A DNA stretch of 64,000 nucleotides from contig CACFGV010000006.1 in the NCBI GenBank assembly GCA_902565895.1, positions 1 to 64,000 of the forward strand, in the 5' to 3' direction. The stretch comes from K189A clade bacterium (GTDB lineage: Bacteria; Pseudomonadota; Gammaproteobacteria; Pseudomonadales; Azotimanducaceae). How positions within the stretch are numbered: position 1 is the stretch's first letter; every line of letters starts with the position of its first letter. Below the pieces are notes generated by a model. That model made no database searches. It was given only the letters and a program-made list of their open reading frames with translations, and was not told the origin of the DNA. The position numbers and the translations under genes are program-made. Shown piece by piece: positions 34,661 through 44,500 of the stretch.

Positions 34661-36205
34661 ATGCTGAATAATCTAGGTTTGTTTCTAACCAAACGGGCGC
34701 ACTTATCGCCTGATGTCGAGGCGTATGTCGAAAGCGACGGCAGTTATCGTCTGACCTACACCGAACTCAATGACCGCTGCAGCCAACTGGCTAATGCCTT
34801 CGTGGCGGCAGGGATCGAAAAAGGTGAACGGGTTGGCCTGTTACTTATGAACTCCAGTGAGTTCATGGAGTCGTATTATGCGCTGGCGAAGATTGGCGCT
34901 GTGGTGGTGCCGCTGAACTGGCGCTTAGTGGCTGATGAGCTGGAGTTCATTCTGAAGGACAGTGGCACTAAGCGGCTGATCTTTGATAATGAATTTGTTG
35001 AAACCGTGGCGGACTTACACAGTCGGGGCGACAAAACGGACATCAAGCATTGGCTGCAAGTCGCGCAGCCCGACGAGATTGCCCACTTTGCTGAAGACTA
35101 CCGCGCGTTCCGCGACGCCCAACCCACCACGGAACCTGCGATCAACGCGGCTGACGATGACATGCTGTACATCATGTACACCTCTGGTACCACTGGGCTG
35201 CCCAAGGGTGTCGTTCACACCCACCACACGTCGATTTGGGGCTTGCTGAGTATTGCAGCAACTGCAGAGTACCATCCCCCTGAACGTTACTTAGCGTGTT
35301 TGCCAATGTTCCATGTCGGCGCTTTAACGCCTTTAGCCGTGAACGTTTACAAAGGTGCAACGTCAATCGTCATGCGCAGCTTTGATCCGGTGGCGGCGTG
35401 GCAGATTGTCGAGCGGGAAAAAGTCACCAGCGCACTCTGTGTGCCAGCCATGCTCAACTTCATGCTACAGGTGCCGAATTTTAAGCAATACGACCGCTCA
35501 ACTTTGCGCTGGATGATGACTGGAGCAGCACCGGTGCCGCCTGCGCTTACCAAGACTTACAGCGACATGGGCATCGAACTGCTGCAAGTGTATGGGTTGA
35601 CTGAAACCTGTGGTCCGGCCTGCTTGATGGACGCGAAGAACTCTTTGATCCTGCCAGAATCCACTGGTAAAGCGTTTTTTCACACTGAGGTGAAAATCGC
35701 TGACGCCTCTGGCGCGACCTGTGCACCCGGCGTGGCGGGTGAAGTACTGGTCCGTGGTGAGCACATCATGACCGAATACTGGAATCGTCCAGAAGCCACA
35801 GCAGAAACCATTGTCGATGGCTGGCTGCATACGGGTGACGTTGCGACCATGGACGAACAAGGCTTTGTGTTTATTCAGGATCGCATCAAAGACATGATCA
35901 TTTCTGGCGGCGAGAACGTTTATCCGGCAGAAATCGAAGGTGTACTGGGCGCTCACCCGGGTATTTCCGAGGCAGCAGTCATTGGCCAGCAAAGCGAGCG
36001 CTGGGGCGAATCGCCCTTGGCGATTGTGGTTAAGACCGACGACGCGCTGTCAGAAAATGACGTGCTGGAATACTGCAATGGCAAATTAGCGCGTTTTAAG
36101 CAGCCTCAATCGGTTGTCTTTGTGGAGCAGATTCCGCGCAATCCTAGCGGCAAGATACTCAAGCGCGTTTTGCGTGAGCAATTTCCTGACGCGGCGCCGA
36201 CCTAA
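34661..36205 (+). CDS. acyl-CoA synthetase (AMP-forming, fatty-acid-CoA ligase type)
   Basis: A 514-residue ANL-superfamily ligase. The P-loop is YTSGTTGLPKG, then FHVGALTPL, YGLTETCGP, WLHTGDVATMDEQGFVFIQDRIKDM and the catalytic lysine motif PRNPSGKILKR near the C terminus. It activates a carboxylic acid to acyl-CoA; the chain length is not clear. ATG 34661 follows GGGGAC; the frame is open upstream to 34580 but has no conserved residues. It is followed after 42 bases by a phosphotransferase gene, which is probably in the same unit. Confidence 0.92.
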   Translation: MLNNLGLFLTKRAHLSPDVEAYVESDGSYRLTYTELNDRCSQLANAFVAAGIEKGERVGLLLMNSSEFMESYYALAKIGAVVVPLNWRLVADELEFILKDSGTKRLIFDNEFVETVADLHSRGDKTDIKHWLQVAQPDEIAHFAEDYRAFRDAQPTTEPAINAADDDMLYIMYTSGTTGLPKGVVHTHHTSIWGLLSIAATAEYHPPERYLACLPMFHVGALTPLAVNVYKGATSIVMRSFDPVAAWQIVEREKVTSALCVPAMLNFMLQVPNFKQYDRSTLRWMMTGAAPVPPALTKTYSDMGIELLQVYGLTETCGPACLMDAKNSLILPESTGKAFFHTEVKIADASGATCAPGVAGEVLVRGEHIMTEYWNRPEATAETIVDGWLHTGDVATMDEQGFVFIQDRIKDMIISGGENVYPAEIEGVLGAHPGISEAAVIGQQSERWGESPLAIVVKTDDALSENDVLEYCNGKLARFKQPQSVVFVEQIPRNPSGKILKRVLREQFPDAAPT

Positions 36206-36247
36206 ATACGAGTGGTCGTTTTTTGATCAGGCGTAATTGAGGCGGCG

Positions 36248-37243
36248 ATGGATCTAGAGGAACTCGAACAGCGACTATTGCCGTTTTGTCAGGCACGATA
36301 TGAGGGCTCGGTAAACATTACCGAGGTGGTCACCATGCCCGGTCATGCGGGTTTCGCATATGGCTTTAAGGTGGCCCACGAGCGAGGTGAGGACGCTTGG
36401 TTTATCCGCCTACCGCCGCCAAATGTGAACTGGGTGGGTACCGCAGATGTATTGCGTCAGGTAGCAGTGCTCAATGCGCTGGACGGTACAGATGTTCCAC
36501 ATTGCTCTGTGCGCTGGTCGGGTGATGACTTGGAATGGTTCGGTTGTCCTTATTTTGTCGTACCGTGGTTGCAAGGTGATGTAATGCGACTGGGGCCAGA
36601 GGATTGGGGCTCGAGCCTGAGCGATGGGCAACTGTTGGAGTTTGGCCGCCAGGCGATGTCTGCGTTAGCTAAGGTCCATCAGGTAGATATTGACCAAGTC
36701 AGTTATCTTGGAGAGCCCGTGCCCTTTGCGGATGACGTTGTGCGCTGGGATAAGTTCTACGAAAAAGCCGCCGAACCCCAGCGCCTGGCTGCGGTTCCCG
36801 AGGTGCGTCAGCGACTATTGGACACCATACCCGCAGACGCCCCAGTGGGTATCTTCCATGGCGATTTTCAAACAGCCAATTTGTTCGCAACACCCGATGC
36901 GCAACTGGCGGCGGTCATCGACTGGGAACTGACCGGCATCGGCGCGACGCTGAATGACTTGGGGTGGATCTGTACCTTCAGTGACCCGCTCGCTTGGGAT
37001 CGTGAGCACCCGCGCCCGCATTTTCTAAATCCAGATACCCTCATCGACTTATATGCTGAGGCCTATGCGGGAAAGCTACCCAACATAAATTGGTATCGGG
37101 CGTTGGCGGCTTACAAGTTCGCGATCATCAGTGGCCTCAACCTCAGCCTGCATCGGCGGGGTAAGCGCGTTGACGAGACCTGGGAGACCACGGCAATGTC
37201 CATGCAACCCTTAATGGAGCGGGCGCTTGAGTTGTTGGCGTAA
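36248..37243 (+). CDS. phosphotransferase (aminoglycoside-phosphotransferase fold)
   Basis: A 331-residue APH-fold protein. The catalytic loop is IFHGDFQTANLF, and AAVIDWELTGIGATLNDLGWI carries the metal-binding Asp. The N-terminal lobe has GHAGFAYGFKV and WFIRLPPP. It is a second copy of the ACAD10/11-like type in this window but clearly distinct from the one at 32209. The pairing with an acyl-CoA synthetase suggests a role with hydroxyacyl-CoAs; that is inference. Its stop abuts the opposite-strand CDF gene end with no gap. Confidence 0.88.
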   Translation: MDLEELEQRLLPFCQARYEGSVNITEVVTMPGHAGFAYGFKVAHERGEDAWFIRLPPPNVNWVGTADVLRQVAVLNALDGTDVPHCSVRWSGDDLEWFGCPYFVVPWLQGDVMRLGPEDWGSSLSDGQLLEFGRQAMSALAKVHQVDIDQVSYLGEPVPFADDVVRWDKFYEKAAEPQRLAAVPEVRQRLLDTIPADAPVGIFHGDFQTANLFATPDAQLAAVIDWELTGIGATLNDLGWICTFSDPLAWDREHPRPHFLNPDTLIDLYAEAYAGKLPNINWYRALAAYKFAIISGLNLSLHRRGKRVDETWETTAMSMQPLMERALELLA

Positions 37244-38131
37244 TCAAGCGTCAGGGCAAGGCCCGACCTCAATCTGAATGGTGGAGTGATCTATTCGATA
37301 GGTCTCGCGCATTACGGCTTTTATGTACTCAACTACGGTTTGCACCCAGGTACCTTCCTTCACCAGCGCATGCAAAGTCAGCAGCGGTTTTTCTGCGGTT
37401 AAACCCCAGGCATGAACATGGTGAATTTGCACCACACCGTCGACCTTGTCGGTGAGTCCTCGTTTAATGGCCTGTATATCAATCCCCTTTGGCACACCCT
37501 CTAACAGAATATGAGTGGTCTCTTTCAAAACCCGATAAACGCCACGGCCTAGGATAGCCACAATCAAAAGAGTCAGTACTGGGTCTGCGTACAGCCAGCC
37601 GAACAGATACACCGCCAGCGCGGCAATGATCGCTGCCGCAGAACCCAGCAGGTCGCCTAGAACATGCAGTGCAGCGCTGCGCATGTTGGTATTGCTACTG
37701 CCGCTGTGGAGCTAACGAAAAGCAATAAGGTTCACGACAAAACCTAAAGTGGCCACGGCCAGGGCGGGCAGTGGAATCATCGGTTCAGGTGTGAGTAATC
37801 GGCTGCTGGCCTCAATAGCGATCCACACAACCAGCGCGGCCATAGTCAGACCGTTCACAAAGGCGGCCAACACCTGGAAGCGGTGATAGCCATAAGACAA
37901 GCGTTCATCCTCATTGCGCCTCGACAGATGGGCGGCCCACCAAGCCAGTCCCAAGGCCACCTAGTCCAGTAACATATGGCCTGCATCGGCAATCAGCACC
38001 AGGGCGTTGGTCCACAGTCCGGCAATCAATTCCACCACCAGAAACACAGTGGTCAGCACAAAGGCTCGACGCAGCATCACCACATCGGCGTTGCCATGAT
38101 GGTGATCGTGATTGTGTGAGTGGTCAGACAT
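37244..38131 (-). pseudogene. cation diffusion facilitator (ZitB/CzcD-like), two in-frame amber codons
   Basis: One reading frame of 296 codons encodes a complete CDF zinc transporter but for two TAG codons. It begins MSDHSHNHDHHHG at 38131. The first TAG (37963-37961) lies in ADAGHMLLD-stop-VALGLAWW; the second (37714-37712) in NLIAFR-stop-LHSGSS. Aligned to E. coli ZitB from memory these are Thr and Leu positions. Downstream RSAALHVLGDLLGS and IHHVHAWGLTAEKP are intact. No frameshift is present. TAG is a normal stop for several neighbouring genes, so recoding is unlikely; a recent pseudogene or sequence errors fit best. Confidence 0.85.
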
Positions 38132-38194
38132 TTACAAAAGGCCGCAGTGATTTAGTGGCACAGGGTAATGCTTGGTGCAGACTCCAAGGTCAAG

Positions 38195-39070
38195 TCAGAA
38201 TTGTTCCCCCGCAGCGGAGCGCTCCAGCATGGCCACCAAATCCATAGTGGCAACATCCTGGCGCGCGAGGATTTGCTCGGTGCGGGAGCGCACAAAGTCG
38301 TCCCAGGCAGGGTGGGGCAGCATATAAAACCGCTTGGCCATCATTGCCTGAAACACGTATTCGGCAATTTCTGCTGGACTTTTACCGTTGGCTAACATCG
38401 CTTTAGCGGCTGCAAGTTGTGGATCGTCGGAGTCGATCTGGCTCGTTTCTGCACCTGGTCGATTGCGTTCAGCAGCAAAAATTTGCGTATCAACAAACCC
38501 CGGACACAGCACTCCCGCCCGCAGCTTTGCACCTCGTTGTTCGAGTTCTACTTGCACGCCCTCGGTGAGCGCCAGCACGCCGTGTTTGCTGACGCCATAA
38601 GAACCACCCATAGGCATGACCGCGGCAAGGGACGCTGTGTTCACTATGTAACTTTCTTCTCCATGGGCGAGCATGTGGGGGATAAAGGTTTGCACGCCGT
38701 ACAGCACGCCATAAAAATTGACCCCCATCACCCATTGCCAATCAGCGTCTGGTGCTTCCCAAACAGGTATGCCTGCGCTGTTGCCAGCTGCAACGCCAGC
38801 GTTATTAAAGACCAGGTGCACATTGCCGAAGGCCTCAGTCGCTTCGTCCAATAGATTCTGCACAGAGGTTTTGACCATGGTGTCAGTAACTACTCCAACC
38901 ACACGGGCTTGACGTTGTTCGACTTGCACAATCGCCTGATCTAAAGCGTCTTTTTGAATGTCGCCCAGCACCACATTCATACCCAACTGTGCGCAATGTT
39001 CAGCCAGCCCCAATCCAATACCGCTGGCGCCGCCGGTGATGACCGCTGTTTTTCCGTTGAAGTCTTGCAT
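38195..39070 (-). CDS. short-chain dehydrogenase/reductase (SDR)
   Basis: A 291-residue SDR. The cofactor motif is TGGASGIGLG, then GDIQKDA (Asp suggests NAD preference), FNNAG, and the Ser-Tyr-Lys active site in NTASLAAVMPMGGSYGVSKHG. The length and C-terminal region (FYMLPHPAWDDFV) match a subgroup common in lipid-degrading bacteria, with unknown substrate. It is divergent from the enoyl-CoA hydratase gene with 125 bases between starts. Confidence 0.9.
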   Translation of the reverse strand: MQDFNGKTAVITGGASGIGLGLAEHCAQLGMNVVLGDIQKDALDQAIVQVEQRQARVVGVVTDTMVKTSVQNLLDEATEAFGNVHLVFNNAGVAAGNSAGIPVWEAPDADWQWVMGVNFYGVLYGVQTFIPHMLAHGEESYIVNTASLAAVMPMGGSYGVSKHGVLALTEGVQVELEQRGAKLRAGVLCPGFVDTQIFAAERNRPGAETSQIDSDDPQLAAAKAMLANGKSPAEIAEYVFQAMMAKRFYMLPHPAWDDFVRSRTEQILARQDVATMDLVAMLERSAAGEQF

Positions 39071-39195
39071 AGGAATATCCGCTTTTTTTTGCCAGTGTAT
39101 GGCACATGCCTACCGGACAGCCAGACTGTTTGTCACAGCATGACTGACACTGCCGCTTTGAGTTAATCTGTTGCAATCAGCAAAAGGGGGAATTT

Positions 39196-39978
39196 ATGCA
39201 ACGTATGCAACTAGAGTTCGCAGACCGCGTGGCGGTCTTAAAGTTCGATCATCCAGAAGTCATGAATGCAGTAGGTGGGCAAATGCTTCGTGATTTTGGT
39301 GCCGCGATTGAAGAAATTAAGTCTAAGGGAACAGACGTTCGCTGTTTGTTGTTAAGTGGTAATGGTCGGGCATTCTGTGCTGGCGCTAACTTACAGGATG
39401 ATGACGACAAGAAAGCTTCGGGCGGTGCTGGCAGTTCGTTACGCCATGGCTACCATCCCCTGATGTTCGAGCTACGCGGTTTGGAAATGCCCATGGTGAC
39501 GGCGGTTAACGGAGCCGCTGCTGGTGTGGGTATGAGTTTCGCCATGATGGGCGACATCGTGTGTGCGTCTAAAGACGCGTATTTTTTACAGGCCTTTGCG
39601 CGCATCGGTCTGATACCGGATGGTGGCGCAACTTACCTGTTACCTCGGCTAGTGGGTTGGGGACGCGCTATGGAGTTGTCGCTGTTGGCAGAGCGCTTGC
39701 CGGCACAGACCGCCCACGAATGGGGATTAGTGAATCGGGTGTTTGACGACACCGACAACCTCGCAGCTGGAGCCATGGAAGTGGCCCAACGTTTGGCGAA
39801 CGGTCCGCGCTCTTTAAGCCTGATCCGCAAAGCGTACTGGCAAAGCTGGGGTAACAGCTACGAACAGCAACTGGAACTAGAAGCTCAATTACAGAACGAA
39901 GCCGGACGTAGCAAAGACTTCCGCGAGGGCGTGAGCGCGTTCTTGCAAAAGCGTGATGCCAAATTCGCTGGGGAATAA
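39196..39978 (+). CDS. enoyl-CoA hydratase/isomerase family protein
   Basis: A 260-residue crotonase-fold protein. The oxyanion-hole segments are LSGNGRAFCAGANL and NGAAAGVGMSFAMMGDIVCAS, and GLIPDGGATYLLPRLVGWGRAMEL follows; the first catalytic Glu of classic hydratases is replaced by Asp/Gly-like sequence, so isomerase or other crotonase activity is possible. It ends KRDAKFAGE. The last 31 bases are duplicated beyond the stop codon (39982-40012). Confidence 0.9.
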   Translation: MQRMQLEFADRVAVLKFDHPEVMNAVGGQMLRDFGAAIEEIKSKGTDVRCLLLSGNGRAFCAGANLQDDDDKKASGGAGSSLRHGYHPLMFELRGLEMPMVTAVNGAAAGVGMSFAMMGDIVCASKDAYFLQAFARIGLIPDGGATYLLPRLVGWGRAMELSLLAERLPAQTAHEWGLVNRVFDDTDNLAAGAMEVAQRLANGPRSLSLIRKAYWQSWGNSYEQQLELEAQLQNEAGRSKDFREGVSAFLQKRDAKFAGE

Positions 39979-40012
39979 AGAGCGTGATGCTCAGTTCCCT
40001 GGCGAACAGAGA
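39951..40012 (+). repeat. 31-base tandem duplication spanning the hydratase stop codon
   Basis: Unit 1 (39951-39981) contains the end of the gene and its TAA; unit 2 (39982-40012) matches at 24 of 31 positions and has CAG where unit 1 has TAA. Read in its own frame, unit 2 gives RDAQFPGEQ against RDAKFAGE-stop in unit 1. Confidence 0.8.
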
Positions 40013-40096
40013 GGTCTACTTGTTATTTTCAAAGTCGCACAAAAGGGATGCCCGTCGGTTGACGTTTATGGCGGTGATGGCCTAACCCTTCGGCCA

Positions 40097-40128
40097 GGCT
40101 CAGTGTCTGTTCGAACAGGCGCTGAGCC
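40097..40128. repeat. 32-base palindrome, REP-like hairpin
   Basis: GGCTCAG and CTGAGCC flank CTGTTCGAACAG, with three intervening bases on each side that can also pair by wobble. It lies between the hydratase gene and the convergent cytochrome c gene and could end transcription of either, although no U tract follows. Confidence 0.7.
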
Positions 40129-40150
40129 CAGCTTGTAGCAAATATAACGG

Positions 40151-40591
40151 CTATTGGACCTTAAGTTGGGCTAATAAATCCCTGCGCACTGCCGCGGCGT
40201 CGCTCATAGTCTGCTTCCGGTAATCGTTGACCTCGGCCGCGGTATAGGGCTCAAACGGCTGAGGCAACTGCGGTTGGCTCATTGTCAGTAACACCCAATT
40301 CAATACTTCAGCCAGTTGGTGATTGCTCAGGGGTGAATTGGCGGAACCTGGCACCTGCACTAAATAAGCTCTGCCGCCATCAACAGTCAGAAATTTGCCA
40401 ACGAAATCGGCCATGGTTGGAATGTCGTTAAGCCCACGTCCATCGACCGCGTGGCAGCCTTGGCAATTCAGCATGTAATTTAGTCCCGCTTGCTTGGGGT
40501 CGACGCCTGCCGCAGACAGGGCGTCGATGGGTTCGTTCGCCTGACCAACGCCGCCGACAAGCAACAGTAAAAGCACCCAGCGCGGGCTCAC
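40151..40591 (-). CDS. exported c-type cytochrome, class I-like
   Basis: A 146-residue protein with a signal peptide (MSPRWVLLLLLVGGVGQAN) and one haem c site, CQGCH, in NYMLNCQGCHAVDGRG. A Met ligand may be in IPTMADFVG. The C-terminal half is longer than usual. The start is GTG at 40591, overlapping the TGA of the deacetylase gene, so translation is coupled. Its role as electron carrier is likely; the partner is unknown. Confidence 0.85.
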   Translation of the reverse strand: MSPRWVLLLLLVGGVGQANEPIDALSAAGVDPKQAGLNYMLNCQGCHAVDGRGLNDIPTMADFVGKFLTVDGGRAYLVQVPGSANSPLSNHQLAEVLNWVLLTMSQPQLPQPFEPYTAAEVNDYRKQTMSDAAAVRRDLLAQLKVQ

Positions 40592-41499
40592 ATCATTGCC
40601 TGCAAGTGAGCGCTGGCGGACTTTGCCAGTGCATCCAGGTCGTAACCACCCTCTAAGGTAGACACGATGCGCCCCTGGCTGTGCTGATTCGCCACATCAA
40701 CAATCTGCTGCGTAATCCAGCTGAAATCAGCTTCTGTGAGATTAAGAGCCGCCAAAGGATCGGCCTGGTGCGCATCAAAGCCTGCAGACACCAAGACCAA
40801 ATCCGGCTGGTGTCGTTGCAGTGCAGGCTGCCAACTGCTGCTGATGGCTCGGCGAAAGACATCGCCATTGCTGCCAGCTTGCAGGGGTGTGTTGACGATG
40901 TTGGGTTGGTCGAGATCGTCCAAGCGATTCGGATAGTAGGGGTGCTGAAAACTCGAGCACACCATAATTTCAGGGTGGTGCTGGCAGATGTCGACACTGC
41001 CATTGCCGTGGTGAACATCGAAATCAACAATGGCTACCCGCTCGATTCCAGGTTGCTGCAACGCGTGTAATGCGCCAATGGCAACACTGTTGAGCAAACA
41101 AAAGCCCATGGCCGATCCGGTTTCCGCGTGATGCCCAGGCGGCCTTACCGCACAAAAGACGCGATTTTCTGTAGTGGTTAGTACATCGTCCACGGCGTTG
41201 CAAACAGCCCCTGCTGCAAGCCGCGCTGCGTTCATGCTGGCCTTGCTCATCCAGGTATCGGGATCCAGGGGCACCACTCCCTCGCTTGGCGCGCTGCTCC
41301 GTAAAAACTGCAAGTGCTCAAGGCTGTGGGCGGCGAGAATTTGGGCGTCGCTAACGTCGTTGGGCTGACGTAGCGGGCTGTCGCTCAAAATGCCCTCGCG
41401 TTGCAGATGCGCTAACAAATGACTCAGACGTTCGGGTCGTTCGGCGTGGCCCTCGGCCACTTCATGGTTTAAGAATTCGGGATGGGTGTAGATGTGCAT
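40588..41499 (-). CDS. histone deacetylase family protein (acetylpolyamine amidohydrolase/AcuC-like)
   Basis: A 303-residue zinc deacetylase of the arginase/deacetylase fold. RPPGHHAETGSAMGFCLLNSVAIGA contains the tandem catalytic histidines, IVDFDVHHGNGS the Asp and His zinc ligands, and LVSAGFDAHQADPLAAL the second Asp. LEGGYDLDAL completes the family pattern. The acyl substrate (protein, polyamine or small molecule) is unknown. ATG 41499 is used; the frame runs upstream to 41535. It lies 45 bases after lhr on the same strand. Confidence 0.9.
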   Translation of the reverse strand: MHIYTHPEFLNHEVAEGHAERPERLSHLLAHLQREGILSDSPLRQPNDVSDAQILAAHSLEHLQFLRSSAPSEGVVPLDPDTWMSKASMNAARLAAGAVCNAVDDVLTTTENRVFCAVRPPGHHAETGSAMGFCLLNSVAIGALHALQQPGIERVAIVDFDVHHGNGSVDICQHHPEIMVCSSFQHPYYPNRLDDLDQPNIVNTPLQAGSNGDVFRRAISSSWQPALQRHQPDLVLVSAGFDAHQADPLAALNLTEADFSWITQQIVDVANQHSQGRIVSTLEGGYDLDALAKSASAHLQAMM

Positions 41500-41544
41500 G
41501 GATAAGAATATGCACCAAGCGTGGATGATTACCAATAACAGCGA

Positions 41545-44500
41545 TTAAATTGAAGTCAGGGTTACCTGCTTATGATCGTGGCTGAGCTGGCCAATGCTGC
41601 GCAGACCCTCCAAATAGGGATTGGCTAAAGCGGATTCGCCATTGATCGTGTTGATATTGATCGAACGCTGGTGGCCGTGCAGTAAGTGGGCTAACACCTG
41701 ATTGATTTCCATCAGCTCTGGATGCTCTGGTGAGACAAAGTACTGCAATCGAGCGCCATAGTTCTCGACCACTAACGCCAGTTCGCCAGCGCAAAAAACC
41801 AGGTAGTTGCCGTCGGTACGGCGCGGCAGTTCTGGCCATGCTAACCCCAGACCGCAGGGCGCTACTGGGTCGGTGGCGGCCAACCAAAACACCGACGCAG
41901 GTGGTAGATTAACGCCCATGGCGTTGATTGCGCTTGGGGTGGCAAATTGCGGGGTCTCGGCGTCAGCGACAAAGTGACCCAAAGAGACCTCACCTGCCAG
42001 CTCCATAACGCGCAAAGCCATAAAGGCATCGCGCCAGCGCCAGTGACCTTGGGCGTTACTGTGCGAACTAACCGGCAAGCGTTCGCGATTTACCAGGTCG
42101 CGATTAATCCAACCATAACGATCCAACAATAAGCGTACGCGTTCTTTATTGGCTTCCAATTGATCGAGCGGGTCGTCGATTGTGCTTTGCGTACTCAACC
42201 GCCAGTTCCCGCTCCAGCCGGGGGCCGCACGTAGTGCTGAGACGCGACGACGACTCATCCTGCTGCGAGCGTCAAAGGCTGCGAGGGAGAACTTACGCAA
42301 TATCCCCTGGCGCAAAGGTTCCAAGCTGTCGCTACTTAACTGACCCTGCCACACGCCTTGCCACCACTGCTCGTTTAATTCGCTGGCGGTGAGTTCTCCA
42401 TCGGTAAGCACCGCGCGATCAGCAATTTGGCTATAGCTGTATCGCCCTTGGGGGTCGGTAAAATATTTCGCTACGGCGGCACTCTGGCTTGGGCCCAGTA
42501 ACGCCAAGTCCTCTGCATAGCCCACTGTAATGTATTGTTTTGCGGTGCCCTGCCAACGCAAGTCAAAGCGTTGTAGGGCATTCTCTAACACGCTCGGCGG
42601 GTGTCCGCGCGCGGGCAGCAGGTCGCGCAGCCAAGTGGCTATTGAGGCTGGGTAAGTGCGCAGCAGTTCTAGCGCGGTAAGGGCGGTTTCCTGCGAGCTG
42701 GGTCTTGTCAGTTCATGCAAATTCGACCAGAAACTAAGCAGTTGGTTGCGGGACAACGGTTCAATGGTTTGGCGTTGTGCTGCACGTTGAAAACGAATCA
42801 GAGTCTCTAAATTCTCTGCATCGCACCAATGTTCTTGAGTGCTGTCTTGCACCAGTGCGCCTTGCACAAAGGTTTCATCAGCGCTGAGCACGCCAGCGGG
42901 GAGCGTTGGTAGCACTTCGGTGACCGCTTCCTCGGTAAGCGGACCGTAGAAGGATAAAATCTCTCGACACAGTTCCAGCGCCGAGCGTTGTTCAATCAGT
43001 GCTGGCGCGTCTGTTGGTGCCGGTCCGGGTAAAAGGCCTGTGTTATGCAGGCCATGCACCAGTTCCCGGTGGGTAAGCCATTGGCGATGATCCACGGTAA
43101 TGGTGATGGCGTCTTCAGATAACTGTGGATCGCTGGGCAGCTCTGGGATGGGAATAAGCACCCGCTCTTTTAGCCATTCGCCCCATTCTTCTGGATTGCT
43201 GGGTTCGTACCCTGGCGCTCGGCGCTGTCGTTTTGCGACAAACTCGACGATGGTTTGCGGATTGATCTTAGGCCGCAGCGTCGGGTCAAAGACTGCTTGT
43301 TGAATCAGCTCTGCGCGTATTGCGCTGGGCGTTTCGTCCTCTGGCGTGTCGTCAGCGTACATATAACGACTGACTTGATCGAAGATCACATTTTGCGCAA
43401 AGGGACTGGGTGTCTGGGTGGTCACCAGACTTGCTTGAATATCGCCGGTTTGACTGGCGTTGAGTTTGGCACCTAAAGCCGACAGATCGAATTCGTCATG
43501 TAAGCAGGTGCGCCAGGTTTCTAACATGATGGGAAAGTCGTCAAGCGACTTAATTTTGCTCATGAGTTTTTTTGCTTGCAGCCGGCTCATCCACAGTGGC
43601 AAGCGTTGGTTAAAGCGCTGCTTGTTGAGCAGCAATGCTCGACCAGCGCATTCGCGGAATCGTGCACCAAAAAAACCCGATGCTTCCAAACGCTCGCGCA
43701 ATAGCGTTAATAAGTTGTCGCTGTTTACCCAGCCCAACAGTTGCTCGGCAAAGTCTTGTGCCAGGCCCTCGTTTAGACTTTTGCATTGAATAACCACCAC
43801 ATTGTTATCTGCATGCAGCTCAGGTTTGCAGCCGGTGTGTTGCTGCCAGGCCACATCAAGGGCTAAGGCCCAAGGCCGGTTGATGCGCCCACCCCAATGG
43901 GTATGGATCACTAACTGTTGAGGTTGGTCAGGTCCTTGGTAGCCTGCTGGGCCGGACAAAACGTGTTCAAACAATACGTTGGTTCGGTTCGGTAGGGCGC
44001 TGCGGGTGTGTTCTCGTTGACGTTTTAGGTAGTCCACCAGTTCAGCTGCCGCCGCTTCTTCGAACTGCTGTTTCTGCACCAGCTCCTGGGCCAGATCAGA
44101 CTGACTGCCTAAGCGCTGCTCCGCGTGATACAGAAAGTCGCAAATCTGTGCAGAGAAATGCACCGAGCGATTAAACGTTTCGCTGCGCCAAAACGGCGGC
44201 AGGGTAGTGCCGCTGCTTGCCTCAGTCACCAACACATCATTATGGGTAATGCTGTGAATACGCCAATGCTGAGTGCCCAAGGTAAAACTGTCGCCGGTGG
44301 TGGCCTCCCAGACAAATTCCTCATCCAGTTCGCCCAGCTTGGCACCGCTGTCTTTGTGTTTTAGTTGAAAGTAGCCGCGATCTGGAATGCTGCCGCCGGA
44401 ACTGTAAAGCGCCAGCACGGCACCACGGTTGGCTTTAATACGCTGGGTCACTCGGTCTAGCACGATTCGCGGTTTCAATTCGCGTACCCGGCTGCCTGCA

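Noticed and set aside
37244-38131. Reassignment of TAG to a sense codon as the reason for the interrupted CDF gene
   Set aside because: TAG is the terminal codon of many intact genes here (for example those ending at 685, 5654, 7829 and 16625), so genome-wide recoding does not fit.
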